Translations under genes and position numbers: made by a program
Notes under the pieces: generated by a model
Seen by the model: the letters and a program-made list of their open reading frames with translations, nothing else
What the model was told of the DNA's origin: nothing
Databases searched by the model: none
Assembly: GCF_026107375.2 (NCBI RefSeq)
Contig: NZ_JAPCIA010000002.1
Location: 124,001 to 188,000, forward strand
Source of the DNA: Sphingomonas sp. BT-65
GTDB lineage: Bacteria > Pseudomonadota > Alphaproteobacteria > Sphingomonadales > Sphingomonadaceae
DNA: 64,000 nt
Direction: 5' to 3'
Shown here: one piece after another, positions 25,496 to 38,690 of the stretch
Layout: each line of letters begins with the position of its first letter
Numbering within the stretch: position 1 is the first letter of the stretch

Positions 25496-27481
25496 TCATT
25501 TGACGCTAAGTTTCTCGATCTTCTGTCCCGCCTCGCTGGTCCAGGCGAACGCGGAAATCCCCTTCTTGCCGATCGCATTGACGAAGGTCTGCGCCTCGCC
25601 CGGCGTCTTGAATGGCCCCACCAGCAGCCGGTTGGTGAAGCGCAGCGGCGTGGTCCAGGCCTGCCTGCCCTTGAGCTCGGCGGGCGCCTTGGCGACGAGG
25701 CCCTGCCACGCCTTGGGCAAGTCACGCACGTTCGCGCCGCCCGCGACCTGCACCCATTGACGCGCAGGCTCGGTCTTGGCCGGATCGGGCTTGGCCTTGG
25801 CGGCGGTTTTCGTCGCTGCCGCTTTGGCCTTGGGATCCGCCGCCTTGGGATCGACGGCCTTTCCGCGCGCGCCTGCCTTCGCCGCTTCGGGCTTGGCGGT
25901 CTCCGGTTTCGGCTTGGCGGGTTCGGGGCGGAGCTTGGACGGTTCGGCGCGCGCGATTTCGACGGGCGGCGATGCAGCGGCGGGAGGCTGCGCGACCGGC
26001 GCCGGCTCGGGCGGACGGCGGTTCGGCATCGGTTCGACGCCGAGCTCGGACGCCGGAATCGTTACCCCCGCGATGATGCGCGCGATGACATTGTCCTCGC
26101 CGCCGATGCGTGGCGCGGGGGGCGTCGCCTGCGCGGCTTGCGCGGGCGGGGATTCCGAAGTGGAAGTCGTCCCGAAGCCAGGCGCAGGCAGGGGCGTCGC
26201 TGCCGCCTGCGTGACCTGTGTCTCGACCGGCGCGATTCCCGCAGGCGCAGCGGCCGGCGGCTCGGTCGCGGAGGGCTGTGATGCCGCGGCCAAGCGCTGC
26301 GCCTCGACATCTCGTGCGGCCTGCTCGGCAGCGGCACGCTCGCGCGCCAGCGCTTCCGCGACGCGCCGTGCCTCGGCGTCGCGCGCGGCCTGTTGTTCCG
26401 CCTCGCGCTGCCGCGCCGCCAGCGCCTCGCGTTCCTGCTGCGTCTTGAGCTCTGCCAAGCGCTGCGTCTCGCGCTCCTGCGCCGTGCGCGCCTCGGCGAC
26501 ACGGCGCGCCTCGGTCTCCGCCGCCGCCCTGCGCGCCAGTTCCTCGCGTTGCTCGCGCTCGCGTCGGCGTTCCACGGCGCTGCGTCCGGCTTGGTTGGTC
26601 AACGTGGGTCCGCGGCGAGTTTCGACGGGAGCAGGCACGACGCGCCGTGGCAGCTCGGCCGATGCCAGCGCGACGCCAGTCTCCCCCGCGACCCGCGGCA
26701 GGGGCGGTGCGAGCTGCGCGTCGGCGATCCGCGCCGGCGTCTTGCGCAGTTCCCCGAAATGCACCGCGAATGCCTTGTCAGCGGCGTTGAGCGTCGGCAA
26801 CCGCCGGAAGAAGGGCGCCAGCGCCGTGCCGACCCCGCCCATCATGCTCGCCGCGATCTTGTCCGCGCCCGCCGCGTCGCCGTTCATCGCCAGGATGAAC
26901 GCGCGCGCGCGCCACGCCGCGCGGTCGCTGCGGCGGAGCAGCGGATCGAGCACCACCATCGCCTCGCCGGCATTGCCGCCGATGCCGAGCGAGAGCGCCA
27001 GACGACGCCGCGTCTCGTCGTCGGGATTGCGGCGCAACGCCACGCGGTGCTCGCGCAGCGCCTGGGGCTGGGCGCCGATCAGGTCATAGGCGAGGCCACG
27101 ATCCGACGCGTAATCCTCCATCGACAGCCCACGCCGTTCGGCCTCGCCGAACAGCCGCAGCGCCTCCCCCGGACGCTCCATCCGCACCATCACCATCGCC
27201 TGCCCCGCCAGGACGCGCGGATTGGTGGGGTCGATCGCCTGCGCCCGCGCGAAGAAGCTGGCGGCCGCCGCCGGGTCGTTGAGCCGCGCACTGAACTCGC
27301 CCGCGGAGACCAGCGCACGCAGGTTGCGCGGATCGCGCGCGAGCGTGCGCATCTCCTCCGCGAGCCGGTCGGCATTGGGCGTGGCCGGCTGGACCACTTC
27401 CTGCGCGGCGGCAGGCAATGCGACGGAGACGGCGAGCGCGAGCATGGCGGCGCCCAGGCGGGGACGGAAATTCGAGTTCAT
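25496..27481 (-). CDS. TPR/SPOR envelope protein with a coiled-coil repeat
   Basis: A 661-aa secreted protein. Signal peptide 1-26 (ending PAAAQ), then TPR-like repeats (about 40-250), a highly charged helical stretch rich in E/A/R with repeated EARRVAEA units (about 300-400), a Pro/Ala/Lys linker with KP and AK repeats, and a C-terminal SPOR domain ([14 protein letters not shown]...[17 protein letters not shown]). The start is ATG at 27481. Likely periplasmic and septal; the second SPOR protein of the window. Located just downstream of ftsZ. Confidence 0.8.
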   Translation of the reverse strand: MNSNFRPRLGAAMLALAVSVALPAAAQEVVQPATPNADRLAEEMRTLARDPRNLRALVSAGEFSARLNDPAAAASFFARAQAIDPTNPRVLAGQAMVMVRMERPGEALRLFGEAERRGLSMEDYASDRGLAYDLIGAQPQALREHRVALRRNPDDETRRRLALSLGIGGNAGEAMVVLDPLLRRSDRAAWRARAFILAMNGDAAGADKIAASMMGGVGTALAPFFRRLPTLNAADKAFAVHFGELRKTPARIADAQLAPPLPRVAGETGVALASAELPRRVVPAPVETRRGPTLTNQAGRSAVERRREREQREELARRAAAETEARRVAEARTAQERETQRLAELKTQQEREALAARQREAEQQAARDAEARRVAEALARERAAAEQAARDVEAQRLAAASQPSATEPPAAAPAGIAPVETQVTQAAATPLPAPGFGTTSTSESPPAQAAQATPPAPRIGGEDNVIARIIAGVTIPASELGVEPMPNRRPPEPAPVAQPPAAASPPVEIARAEPSKLRPEPAKPKPETAKPEAAKAGARGKAVDPKAADPKAKAAATKTAAKAKPDPAKTEPARQWVQVAGGANVRDLPKAWQGLVAKAPAELKGRQAWTTPLRFTNRLLVGPFKTPGEAQTFVNAIGKKGISAFAWTSEAGQKIEKLSVK

Positions 27482-27518
27482 GCGACTGGAGCCGCTACAA
27501 CCGCGCGCACCTGAACCT

Positions 27519-27588
27519 ACCCTGTCGCACGGCACCCTCCTCGCCGAAGCGGGTCAACGCAGCGACAGGGTGCGGCCGGGACCCGCAC
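27519..27588 (-). terminator. Possible structured 3' region of ftsZ
   Basis: ACCCTGTCGC (27519-27528) pairs with GCGACAGGGT (27562-27571), and GTGCGG (27570-27575) with CCGCAC (27583-27588). The two stems share bases 27570-27571, so the outer pairs compete. They lie in the 129-nt gap after ftsZ. No U-run; a terminator role is uncertain. Confidence 0.35.
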
Positions 27589-27610
27589 GAGGACCATGCG
27601 GGCCGCGAGC

Positions 27611-29083
27611 TTACTGGTTGTTCTGGCGGTTGAGGAAGCGCGGGATGTCGAGCGGATCCTTGTCGCCCTCGTCCTTGGGCGCGTTGCGCGCCGCCGCCAT
27701 CCGCTCGAACAGCGTGCCGCCGGTGCGCGGCTTGGGCTCTTCGGCCACGGGCGCCGGCTCCTCGTCGCCGCCGGTCAGCCAGCGGCGGCGGATCGTCGGC
27801 TCGGGCGGCAGATCGTCGGCCGGCGCCTCGGGCACGACCGAGTCCGACCCCAGCACCAGCTCGTCATCCGCCGGTGCTTCGGCGACGGGCTCCCCGGCGG
27901 GGAGCGGCGCCTCGAGCGTCAGTTCGTCGTCGGCCGACGTGGTCTCGGCGGCCGAGAAACCGGGCTCGATGACCGGCTCGGGCGCGATTTCTTCGGCGAC
28001 GGGTTCGGCAAATGCCGGCGCCGGCTCGACCGGGGGGGCGAGCGGACGGCGCGTCGAACCGAAGGAGAAACTGCGCGTCTCGGCCGGAGCGCCCGCCGGG
28101 ACGGCGGCGTTCGCCGCATCCGCCTCAATCCCGGTCGCGACGACCGAGACGCGGATCTTGCCCTCGAGATCGGGGTTGAACGCCGAGCCCCAGATGATGT
28201 TGGCGTCGTCGTCGACCAGCTCGCGGATATGGTTCGCCGCCTCGTCGACCTCGAGCAGGCGCATATCGTCGCCGCCGGTGATCGAGACGATCACGCCCTT
28301 GGCGCCGTTGAGCGACACGCCGTCGAGCAGCGGATTGGCGATCGCCTGCTGCGCCGCCTCGATCGCGCGGCTGTCGCCCGATGCCTCGCCAGTGCCCATC
28401 ATCGCCTTGCCCATCTCGCTCATCACCGAACGGACGTCGGCGAAGTCGAGGTTGATCAGGCCGGGCATGACCATCAGGTCGGTGATGCCGCGCACGCCTT
28501 GCTGCAGCACCTCGTCCGCCATCTGGAACGCTTCCTTGAAGGTCGTGTTCGCGTTGGCGACTAGGAAGAGGTTCTGGTTGGGAATGACGATCAGCGTGTC
28601 GACGAACTTCTGCAGCTCCTCGATGCCGGCTTCGGCCGACTGGGCGCGCTTCTTGCCCTCGAACGCGAAGGGCTTGGTGACGACGCCGACGGTGAGGATG
28701 CCCATGTCGCGCGCGGCCTTGGCGATGACCGGTGCGGCGCCGGTGCCGGTGCCGCCGCCCATGCCCGCTGCGATGAAGCACATATGCGCGCCGTTGAGCG
28801 CTTCCTGCACCTGCTCGATCGTCTCCTCAGCCGCGGCGCGGCCGATCTCGGGCCGCGAACCGGCGCCGAGGCCCTGGGTGATCTTCGCGCCGAGCTGGAT
28901 GCGATGGCTCGCGCTCGACTGCTTGAGCGCCTGCGCATCGGTGTTCGCGACGAGGAACTCGACCCCCTGCACCTCGGCCTTGATCATGTTGGCGATGGCG
29001 TTGCCGCCGGCGCCGCCGACGCCGATCACGGTGATGCGCGGCGTCAGCTCGTCCAGGTCGGGCGGGAGGAAGTCGATGCTCAT
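27611..29083 (-). CDS. ftsZ: Cell division GTPase FtsZ
   Basis: A 490-aa tubulin homologue that forms the Z-ring. The GTP-binding signature [12 protein letters not shown] is present, as are [11 protein letters not shown] and the T7-loop region ([14 protein letters not shown]). After residue about 320 there is a long Glu/Pro/Ala-rich linker and the conserved C-terminal peptide [13 protein letters not shown], which binds FtsA and other partners. Last gene of the dcw cluster, 114 nt after ftsA, a gap that may hold its own promoter. Confidence 0.97.
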   Translation of the reverse strand: MSIDFLPPDLDELTPRITVIGVGGAGGNAIANMIKAEVQGVEFLVANTDAQALKQSSASHRIQLGAKITQGLGAGSRPEIGRAAAEETIEQVQEALNGAHMCFIAAGMGGGTGTGAAPVIAKAARDMGILTVGVVTKPFAFEGKKRAQSAEAGIEELQKFVDTLIVIPNQNLFLVANANTTFKEAFQMADEVLQQGVRGITDLMVMPGLINLDFADVRSVMSEMGKAMMGTGEASGDSRAIEAAQQAIANPLLDGVSLNGAKGVIVSITGGDDMRLLEVDEAANHIRELVDDDANIIWGSAFNPDLEGKIRVSVVATGIEADAANAAVPAGAPAETRSFSFGSTRRPLAPPVEPAPAFAEPVAEEIAPEPVIEPGFSAAETTSADDELTLEAPLPAGEPVAEAPADDELVLGSDSVVPEAPADDLPPEPTIRRRWLTGGDEEPAPVAEEPKPRTGGTLFERMAAARNAPKDEGDKDPLDIPRFLNRQNNQ

Positions 29084-29197
29084 TTATCCAATCTCCTCAG
29101 ACCCCGCGCCCCACGAGCGGCGTCTGCTTAATCCCCGTTTCTGCACGATGCCGGTGAGCGGTGCCAGCGTAATTCACCAGTCATCAACAACATTTAT

Positions 29198-30460
29198 TCA
29201 GTAATTGGCCCGGAATGCGGCAATCATCCGTTGGAACATCGCCTTTGGAGTCGCACGCGTAACGAGTTGATGCGGCGCTTCGAGCGCGCGCAGGTCGACC
29301 GGATCGGCCGCCGCGAACGTGGCGAGCCCCGCCAGCGTCGCGAATGCCGGGCCGCTATGCGCTTCGGGTAGTGCCGAAAGCCCGCGCGGCCGCCCGACCC
29401 GGACCGAACGTCCCAGCGCCTGCTGTGCATAATCGGCGATGCCCTTCAATTCCGCGCCGCCCCCGGTCAGCACAATCTGGCGCCCCACCGGATCCTCGAA
29501 GTTGAGCCTGGCCAGTTCCTTGCCGATCTCGACCATCAGCCGGTCGAGCCGCTGGCGGATCACCGCGATCAGCTGCGCGCGGGTGATGCGTCCACCCTCG
29601 GCGGTCTCCTCGTCGGTGGCGATCGGGGCGACGTCGATCATGTCGTGATTGTCGCGCGGCGTCATGTTGGCGCTGCCGTAGAAGCACTTCATCCGCTCGG
29701 CCTGGCCGCGGCGCGTGCCGAACGCGCTGGCGATGTCGTCGGTAATGTCGGCCGAGCCCGACGGGATCGACGACAGGCCGGTGAGCACGCCATCCTTGTA
29801 GACCGAGACGTTGGTCACGCCCGCGCCGATCTCGACCAAAGCGACGCCGAGCTCGCGCTCCTCCTCGCTGAGGCACGAGAGACCCGTCGCGACCGGCGCG
29901 GCGATGATCGACCTGACCTCGAGATGCGCCGAACGGACGCACAAATCGAGGTTGCGCACCGGCGCGCCCTCGGTCGAGACGACATGGATGTCGACGCCCA
30001 GCCGCTCGGCATGCAGGCCCTTGGGCTGCTTGACCCCAGCGAGCCCGTCGAGCGTGTAGCGCGTCGGCTGCGCGTGGAGCACCATCCGCCCGCCCGGATT
30101 GATCGACTCCCGCCCGGCCTTGAGCAGCTCGTCGATGTCGGCCTGCTCGACGCGATGGCCGCCCAGGTCGACCTCGAGCCGCAGGATGTCGGAGATCAGC
30201 CCGCCCGCCGAGAAGCTCACCCACACATCCTCGATGTTGGTGCCCGCGATCCGCTCGGCCTGCTCGACCGCCTCGCGCACCGCGATCTCGGTCGCGTGCA
30301 TGTCGGCGACATAACCGCGCTGCACGCCGCGGCTTTCGCGCTGGCCGGTGCCGAGCACCACCAGCTCGCCGCCGTCCCCCTTCTGCGCGATCAGCGCCGA
30401 CACCTTGGACGAGCCGATGTCGAGCGCGGTGATCAGTCCCTCGGGCACCGTCTTTGCCAT
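29198..30460 (-). CDS. ftsA: Cell division protein FtsA
   Basis: A 420-aa actin-family protein that tethers FtsZ to the membrane. ITALDIGSSKVSALIA is the first phosphate motif and QIVLTGGGAELKGIA the adenosine motif. The C-terminus (PKAMFQRMIAAFRANY) is the amphipathic membrane-targeting helix. 11 nt after ftsQ. Confidence 0.96.
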   Translation of the reverse strand: MAKTVPEGLITALDIGSSKVSALIAQKGDGGELVVLGTGQRESRGVQRGYVADMHATEIAVREAVEQAERIAGTNIEDVWVSFSAGGLISDILRLEVDLGGHRVEQADIDELLKAGRESINPGGRMVLHAQPTRYTLDGLAGVKQPKGLHAERLGVDIHVVSTEGAPVRNLDLCVRSAHLEVRSIIAAPVATGLSCLSEEERELGVALVEIGAGVTNVSVYKDGVLTGLSSIPSGSADITDDIASAFGTRRGQAERMKCFYGSANMTPRDNHDMIDVAPIATDEETAEGGRITRAQLIAVIRQRLDRLMVEIGKELARLNFEDPVGRQIVLTGGGAELKGIADYAQQALGRSVRVGRPRGLSALPEAHSGPAFATLAGLATFAAADPVDLRALEAPHQLVTRATPKAMFQRMIAAFRANY

Positions 30461-30471
30461 CTTACCTACCC

Positions 30472-31365
30472 CTACTCACTCACGCTCGCGGTTTCGATCG
30501 GTTTGCTCACCACCTGCCTCGGCATGCGCACCACCAGCCGCGTCGGATCACGCATGTCGAACTTGAGATACCCCCGGCCGAGCAGCCGGTCGGCGCCGTC
30601 CATCTCGGCGAACTTGGTCAGCGCCTTGCCCGCCGCTTCCTCGCCCTCGGGCAGCGCGAGCCGCTCGCCGGTGTTGAAGGTCAGGTCCCAGCGCCGGTTG
30701 CCGATCCAGGTCGCCGCCTTGACCAAAGGCTTGAGCGCCGGCGCGGCGTCGAGCAATTTCTGATAGGCCGGCTGCTGGGCATAGGCGCCGTCGCCGATCA
30801 CCAGCGGCAGGTCGGGCATCGCCTCGGCCGACACGGGTTCCAGCAGCACGCCCTCGCTGTCGATCAGCATCAGCTGTCCCTGATGCTGCCACACCGCCGC
30901 CGCCTTGCGCTCGACGATGCGGACGACCAGCGTATCGGGCATCCGCCGCGAGACGCGCGCGTCGGCGACCCAGCCGATCGTCATCAGCTTGCCGCGCACC
31001 TCATCGAGATCGACCAGCGGCATCGCCTGCGATTTCTGGTCGAGCGTATAGGCGTAGACGGTCGCGGCGTCCGCGCGCTTGATGCCCTGCACATCGACCT
31101 GCTCGACGCGGAAACCCGCGCGGCCGATGCCCTCGGCCACCGCGGTGCCGACGATCCCGGGCACGCCGAACAGGGTCGCGACGCCCAGCACCGAGGCGGC
31201 GGCAATGCCGGTGATCCCCCACACGGTGATCTTGTGCAGCGTCGCGTCGCTGATCGGCAGCGCCGCGACCGCGAGGTCGAGGACGTTGGCCTGCTTCTTC
31301 TTGTTCTGGGCGCGCCGCTTGGGCTTGACCGTCGGACGCCGGGCCGGGCTCGGCTTGCGGCTCAT
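30472..31365 (-). CDS. ftsQ: Cell division protein FtsQ
   Basis: A 297-aa bitopic membrane protein: basic cytoplasmic N-terminus, one TM helix (about 47-70), POTRA domain (VEQVDVQGIKRADAATV...) and beta domain. It links FtsA/FtsZ to FtsL/FtsB and the septal synthase. Start overlaps the ddl stop (ATGA). Confidence 0.93.
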   Translation of the reverse strand: MSRKPSPARRPTVKPKRRAQNKKKQANVLDLAVAALPISDATLHKITVWGITGIAAASVLGVATLFGVPGIVGTAVAEGIGRAGFRVEQVDVQGIKRADAATVYAYTLDQKSQAMPLVDLDEVRGKLMTIGWVADARVSRRMPDTLVVRIVERKAAAVWQHQGQLMLIDSEGVLLEPVSAEAMPDLPLVIGDGAYAQQPAYQKLLDAAPALKPLVKAATWIGNRRWDLTFNTGERLALPEGEEAAGKALTKFAEMDGADRLLGRGYLKFDMRDPTRLVVRMPRQVVSKPIETASVSE

Positions 31366-32320
31366 GCCGTCGCCTCCTCGCGCGCCGGCGCGCCGGCCAT
31401 CGCCTCGTCGACGATCGCCTGCACCAGTTGCGCATAGCTCATACCGAGATGCTTGGCCTGTTCGGGCACCAGGCTGAGCGGGGTCATGCCCGGCTGGGTG
31501 TTGACCTCGAGCAGGAACAGCCCCTCGACCCCGAGATGGTCGTCCCAGCGGAAGTCCGAGCGCGACGCGCCCTTGCAGCCGAGCAGGCGATGCGCGTCGA
31601 GCGCGAGGCGCTTGCAGGCCTCGGTGATTTCGTCGGGGATCTCGGCGGGGCAGACATGCTCGGTCAGGCCATCGGTGTACTTGGCGTCGAAGTCGTAGAA
31701 GCCACTCTTGGGCTTCAATTCGGTCACCATCAGCGCCTGGTCACCGAGCACCGCCGTGGTCAGCTCGCGGCCGCGGATGAAGGGCTCGGCGAGCAGCTCG
31801 TCGAATTCCTGCCACGGGCCTTTCGCCTGCGGCGAGATCGGGTTGCCGTAATTGCCCTCCGCCGTGACGATCGCGACGCCGACCGACGAGCCCTCGTTGA
31901 CGGGTTTCAGCACATAAGGCCGCGGCATCGGATCGTGGCGGTACAGCTCCTCGGTGCGCACGATGCGCCCGCCCGGCATCGGGATGCCCTGCGGCACCAG
32001 CGTCTGCTTGGTGAGCTGCTTGTCGATCGCGATGACCGAGGTGACCATGCCCGAATGCGTGTAGCGCAGGCCCATCAGGTCGAGCATGCCCTGCACCGTG
32101 CCGTCCTCGCCCGGGGTGCCGTGCAGCGCGTTGAACACGAGATCGGGGTTGGCGGCGGCAAGCTTCGCCGCGACGTCGCGGCCCATGTCGATCCGCGTGA
32201 CCTTGTGGCCGAGCGACTCCAGCGCCTCGGCGATGCCGGTGCCCGACATCAGCGACACGGGGCGTTCGGCCGACCAGCCACCCATCAGGACCGCGATATG
32301 GAGGGGGTTCACCGATACGC

Positions 32321-32324
<4 letters not shown>
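31362..32324 (-). CDS. ddl: D-alanine-D-alanine ligase
   Basis: A 320-aa ATP-grasp ligase making D-Ala-D-Ala. Motifs: VLMGGWSAERPVSLMSG, FNALHGTPGEDGTVQG, KPVNEGSSVGVAIV and LEVNTQPGMTPLSLVPEQA. The start is GTG at 32324 (VSVSVNPLHIAVLMGG), overlapping the murB stop as GTGA. Confidence 0.96.
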
Positions 32325-33249
<925 letters not shown>

Positions 33250-33253
<4 letters not shown>

Positions 33254-33440
33254 TTCATCCCCCACAGTTTCGCCCATTGCTTCCAGTATTTGAGGTTTGC
33301 CTCGGCTGCCTTCTGCCCGGCCTGCTGGAGGTCGTTCACCTGCTCGCCCGCATCGAGCAGCTTCTGCGCCGCGTCGAGATGCGCCTTCTGCGCGCGGATG
33401 ATCTCGCGCTGCATGTCGGTGGCGAGAGTGAACCAGTCGC

Positions 33441-33444
<4 letters not shown>
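33250..33444 (-). CDS. 64-aa helical protein between murC and murB
   Basis: Starts [19 protein letters not shown] and ends ...[14 protein letters not shown]. It overlaps murC by 4 nt (ATGA) and murB by 4 nt (GTGA), so it is translated as part of the cluster. It is predicted almost fully alpha-helical with an amphipathic heptad pattern and an aromatic C-terminal end rich in Trp, resembling short phasin-like helices. There is no signal peptide. Function unknown; the tight coupling suggests it is expressed with the mur genes. Confidence 0.85.
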
Positions 33445-34867
<1,423 letters not shown>

Positions 34868-34871
<4 letters not shown>

Positions 34872-36046
34872 GCCCGCACCTTCGCATAGGCCGCGCCGTC
34901 GCTCTGCGTAACCTGGACCGGCTCGGCGCGCCCCATCCCGGCCGAGGCCCAGTCGGCGTCGATCGACTCGACCAGGTCGGCGAGGTCGCGCGCGGCATCG
35001 GGCCGGCCGACGCTGCGCGCGCAGGCCGCGGCGTTGGCGAGCGCGGCGGGATCGAGCCCCAGCTTCTGCATCTGCTTGGCCAGCTCCTGCGCGGTGAAGG
35101 AACGCTGCGGGATGGCCCGCGCGCCGCCCGCCTCGCTGATCTCGCGCGCATTAGCGGTCTGGTGGTCGTCGGTGGCGGAGGGCAGCGGGACGAGGATCGC
35201 GGGGCGCCCCGCCGCGGTCAGCTCGGCGATGGTCGAGGCGCCCGCGCGCGCGATCACCAGATGCGACCAGGCGAGCCGCTCGGGCAGGTCGGGCAGATAG
35301 GTCGCGATCTCGGCGGGGATGGCGTGCTCGGCATATTTGCGGCGCACCTCGTCGATATCCTCGACGCGCGCCTGGTGCGTGACCTGCAGCCGGCGGCGGA
35401 AATGGACGGGGAGCAAAGCGAGCCCGTCGGGTACCACCTGCGACAGGATCGAGGCGCCCTGGCTTCCGCCGGTCACCAGCACGCGGAAGATGCCGTCCTC
35501 GTCGAGCGCGGGATAGGGCTTCATGCGCAGGTCGAGCACCGCCTGGCGCACCGGATTGCCGACCAGATGGGTGCGGTCCTCATATTTCGGCTTGAGGCGG
35601 TCGACATCCGCATAGCTCGTCGCGATCGCCGCGACCTTGCCCGCGACCAGCCGGTTGACGCGGCCAAGCACGGCGTTCTGCTCGTGAATCACCGCGGGCA
35701 CCTTGGCCGAGAACGCCGCCATCAGCGCCGGAAGCGAGGCATAGCCGCCGAACGCGATCACCGCGGACGGACGGAACTCACGATAAAGCGCCCGCGCCTG
35801 CGCCCGCCCCTTGCGCATCGCGTTGGCGGCGCGCAGCCAGCCAATCGGCCCTCCGGCGAAGCGTGAAGCAGGCACGACGCGGGTCTCGATCCCGTCGAAC
35901 AGGTCGGGGAAGCGCACCCCCCGCTCGTCGCTGACCAGCGCGACCTTGTGCCCGCGCCGCATCAGCTCGGCGGCCAGCGCCGCCGCCGGGACCATGTGCC
36001 CGCCAGTGCCGCCAGCCGCCAATACATAGCGCCGTCCCGAACTCAT
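34868..36046 (-). CDS. murG: Lipid II synthase, GlcNAc transferase MurG
   Basis: A 392-aa GT28 glycosyltransferase converting lipid I to lipid II at the inner face of the membrane. [17 protein letters not shown] is the Gly-rich loop and [19 protein letters not shown] the donor-binding signature. The start is ATG at 36046 (the codon before it, TTG, is also open), overlapping the ftsW stop by 1 nt. Confidence 0.95.
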
Positions 36047-37278
36047 CAACCGCTCCCTCGAACCGTGTAAGGCGAGCGTTTGAGATACGGGTTCCGCCGC
36101 GTGAAGGCGAGCAATAGTCCCATCCCGATCGACAGCGCGACCATCGACGATCCGCCATAGGAAATGAACGGCAAGGTCATGCCCTTGGAGGGGGCGAGTC
36201 CGGTATTCACCGCCATGTTGATCAGCGCCTGAATCCCGAATTGGGCCGCCAGCCCCGCCGCCGCGAGCATGCGGAAGTTATCTTCCTCGTCGAGCAGCTT
36301 GATCAGCACGCGCAGGATGATCGCGAGATAAAGGATTGCGATGCCGATGCACGCGATCAGCCCGAACTCCTCGCCGACCACGGAGAAGATATAGTCGGTA
36401 TGCGCCTCGGGCAGCTTGAACTTGACCGATCCGCCGCCCGGCCCGGTGCCGGTCGCGCCGCCCGCGGTGAGCACGGCATGCGCCATGTCGGTCTGGTAAT
36501 GCTCGGCCGCCGCCTTTTCGGGATCGGGGAACAGGAAGCTGTCGATGCGGGTGCGCGCGGTATCGTAGAACAGATAGGCCGCGATCACCCCCGCCACCGC
36601 CGCGCCCCCCAGCATGCCGATCGCCCGGGTCGAAATGCCCGCGAGCATCAGCAGCACGATCCATACCGCGCCGAACACCATCGTCTGGCCGAAATCGGGC
36701 TGTTTCATCAGCAGCGCGGCGACCAACGCGGTCAGCACGCCGGTGAGCGGGATCACGGGCAGGTCGGGGTCCTTGGCGCGCATCGACAGGAACCAGGCGG
36801 TGGTGACGATGAAGAAGGGCTTCAGGAACTCCGACGGCTGGACCGAGGCGAAGCCGAAGCCGATCCAGCGCCGCGCGCCGTTCACTTCCGCGCCGAAGAA
36901 GGCGGCGGCCGCGACCAGCACCAGGCACAGCGCGGTGCCGATAATCGCCATCCGCCGCGCAAGGTTGACCGGCAGCATCGACACGACCAGCAGCACCGGC
37001 ACCGACACGCCGACCCACAAGGCCTGCCGCCAGAAATAGTGCATCGACGCGAACTGCGTGCTGCCGTCCGAATAGCGCACCGCCGAGGCGGGCGAGGCCG
37101 CGGCGACCGCGACCAGCCCGATGCCGATCAGCAGCACCGCGAGCAGCAGCAGGATGCGGTCGATCTCCCAGAACCACAGGCCGAAGCTCGAATTGCTCCC
37201 GCGGCTGAGCTTGTCCTCGACCTTGCCGCGCCACCCTCGCTTGCGCACGGCGGGCAGGTTCCGCCTCACATCCGTCAT
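36046..37278 (-). CDS. ftsW: SEDS septal glycosyltransferase FtsW
   Basis: A 410-aa protein with about ten TM helices. The SEDS signatures GARRWIGFGFASVQPSEFLK and the C-terminal LPFISYGGSSMVALSIGMG are present. It polymerises lipid II with FtsI. Overlaps murD by 4 nt. Confidence 0.95.
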   Translation of the reverse strand: MTDVRRNLPAVRKRGWRGKVEDKLSRGSNSSFGLWFWEIDRILLLLAVLLIGIGLVAVAAASPASAVRYSDGSTQFASMHYFWRQALWVGVSVPVLLVVSMLPVNLARRMAIIGTALCLVLVAAAAFFGAEVNGARRWIGFGFASVQPSEFLKPFFIVTTAWFLSMRAKDPDLPVIPLTGVLTALVAALLMKQPDFGQTMVFGAVWIVLLMLAGISTRAIGMLGGAAVAGVIAAYLFYDTARTRIDSFLFPDPEKAAAEHYQTDMAHAVLTAGGATGTGPGGGSVKFKLPEAHTDYIFSVVGEEFGLIACIGIAILYLAIILRVLIKLLDEEDNFRMLAAAGLAAQFGIQALINMAVNTGLAPSKGMTLPFISYGGSSMVALSIGMGLLLAFTRRNPYLKRSPYTVRGSG

Positions 37279-38690
37279 TGCAGTGCCCCTACCGCCGCGC
37301 GGAACTGTGCGCCGCGGTCCTCATAATCCCTGAACTGGTCGAACGAGGCGCAGGCCGGCGACAGCAGCACCGTCTCCCCCGCCCGCGCCTGCGCCGCCGC
37401 CGACTTGACCGCGGCGTCGAGCGTGAAGCTGCGCTCGACCGGGAATTCGTCCTTGAGCAGGTCGGCGAACATCCCGGTCGCGTCGCCGATCGTGTAGGCG
37501 CGTGCGACATGGCCGAAGCCCGGGCGGCACGCGTCGAGATCGCCGGTCTTGGCCTGCCCGCCGAGGATCCAGTGGATGCGGTCGAACGCCGCCAGCGCCG
37601 GCGCGGTCGAGGTCGGGTTGGTCGCCTTGCTGTCGTTGACGTAGAGCACGCCATTGCGGGTCGCCACGCGCTCCATGCGGTGCGGCAGGCCCGGGAAACT
37701 TGCAAGGCCGCGGTCGATGCTCGGCTGATCCACGCCCAGCGCCTCGCACGCGGCGATCGCGGCGAGCGCGTTCTGCGCGTTGTGCGGCCCCTGCAGCGCG
37801 GGCCAGCGCGACTGGTCCATGCACACGCCCGGCGCGATCCTGGTCAGGTCTTCGGCGCGGCCCGAACGCGCGACTTGTTTCGCGACGTCCTGCGAGGCCT
37901 CGTCGCCGATGCCGATGATCGCGGCATGGCCCTTCGACTGCATCGCAAACAGCCGCGCCTTGGACGCGGCATAGCCTTCGAACCCGTCATAGCGGTCGAG
38001 ATGGTCGGGGGTGATGTTGAGCAGGATCGCGACGTCGCAGTCGAGGCTCTGGGTCAGGTCGATCTGGTAGCTCGACAGCTCGAGCACATAGACCCCGCCC
38101 TCCGGCAGCGGCGCCTGATCGAGGATCGGCAGCCCGATATTGCCGCCGAGCCGCGCGGGGATGCCCGCGGTCTCGAGGATATGGTGGATCAGTGCGGTGG
38201 TGGTCGACTTGCCGTTGGTGCCGGTGATGCCGACCACCTTGTGCGGCGGCAGTTCGGCGCGCGCCTGCGCGAACAGCTCGATATCGCCGATCAGCGGCAC
38301 GCCCGCGTCGCGCGCCTTGGCCGCGATCGGATGGCGGTTGATCGGTACGCCGGGGGAGACGACGACGCCTGCAAAGCCGGTGAGGTCGATCTCGACGGGA
38401 TCGGCAAGGACCAATTCCTCCCCTACCGGGGGAGGGGGACCAGCCGAAGGCTGGTGGAGGGGCGGCGGGCGCAGCCCGCCGTCTTCGACGGCCGCCCCTC
38501 CACCATCGCTTCGCGATGGTCCCCCTCCCCCAGCAAGCTGGGGGAGGACTGAACCACGCGCCGCCTCGTTCGAATCCCATGCCGTCACCTGGGCGCCGCT
38601 CGCCACCAGCGCGCGCACCGTCGCCAGCCCCGAGCGCGCCAGCCCCAGCACCGCATAGCGTTTGCCGCGCCAGGAGCCGCTGACGATCAC
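37275..38690 (-). CDS. murD: UDP-MurNAc-L-Ala:D-Glu ligase with an in-frame repeat insert
   Basis: A 471-aa Mur ligase adding D-Glu. [17 protein letters not shown] (N-terminal Rossmann), [14 protein letters not shown], the ATP loop [17 protein letters not shown] and [10 protein letters not shown] are all intact. Residues about 47-92 are encoded by palindromic repeat copy E, giving a Gly/Pro-rich stretch ([31 protein letters not shown]) between the first Rossmann strands and VVSPGVP. The reading frame is preserved, so the protein is probably functional with an added surface loop. Overlaps mraY and ftsW. Confidence 0.94.
   Translation of the reverse strand: MIVSGSWRGKRYAVLGLARSGLATVRALVASGAQVTAWDSNEAARGSVLPQLAGGGGPSRSDGGGAAVEDGGLRPPPLHQPSAGPPPPVGEELVLADPVEIDLTGFAGVVVSPGVPINRHPIAAKARDAGVPLIGDIELFAQARAELPPHKVVGITGTNGKSTTTALIHHILETAGIPARLGGNIGLPILDQAPLPEGGVYVLELSSYQIDLTQSLDCDVAILLNITPDHLDRYDGFEGYAASKARLFAMQSKGHAAIIGIGDEASQDVAKQVARSGRAEDLTRIAPGVCMDQSRWPALQGPHNAQNALAAIAACEALGVDQPSIDRGLASFPGLPHRMERVATRNGVLYVNDSKATNPTSTAPALAAFDRIHWILGGQAKTGDLDACRPGFGHVARAYTIGDATGMFADLLKDEFPVERSFTLDAAVKSAAAQARAGETVLLSPACASFDQFRDYEDRGAQFRAAVGALQ
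38413..38550. repeat. Composite palindromic repeat inside murD (copy E)
   Basis: A 138-bp element (46 codons) with outer ends AATTCCTCCCC and GGGGGAGGACT, left block GGGACCAGCCGAAGGCTGG, right block CCACCATCGCTTCGCGATGG. Same layout as the intergenic copies, but located within the murD reading frame. Length divisible by three and free of stops in the murD frame. Confidence 0.88.
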
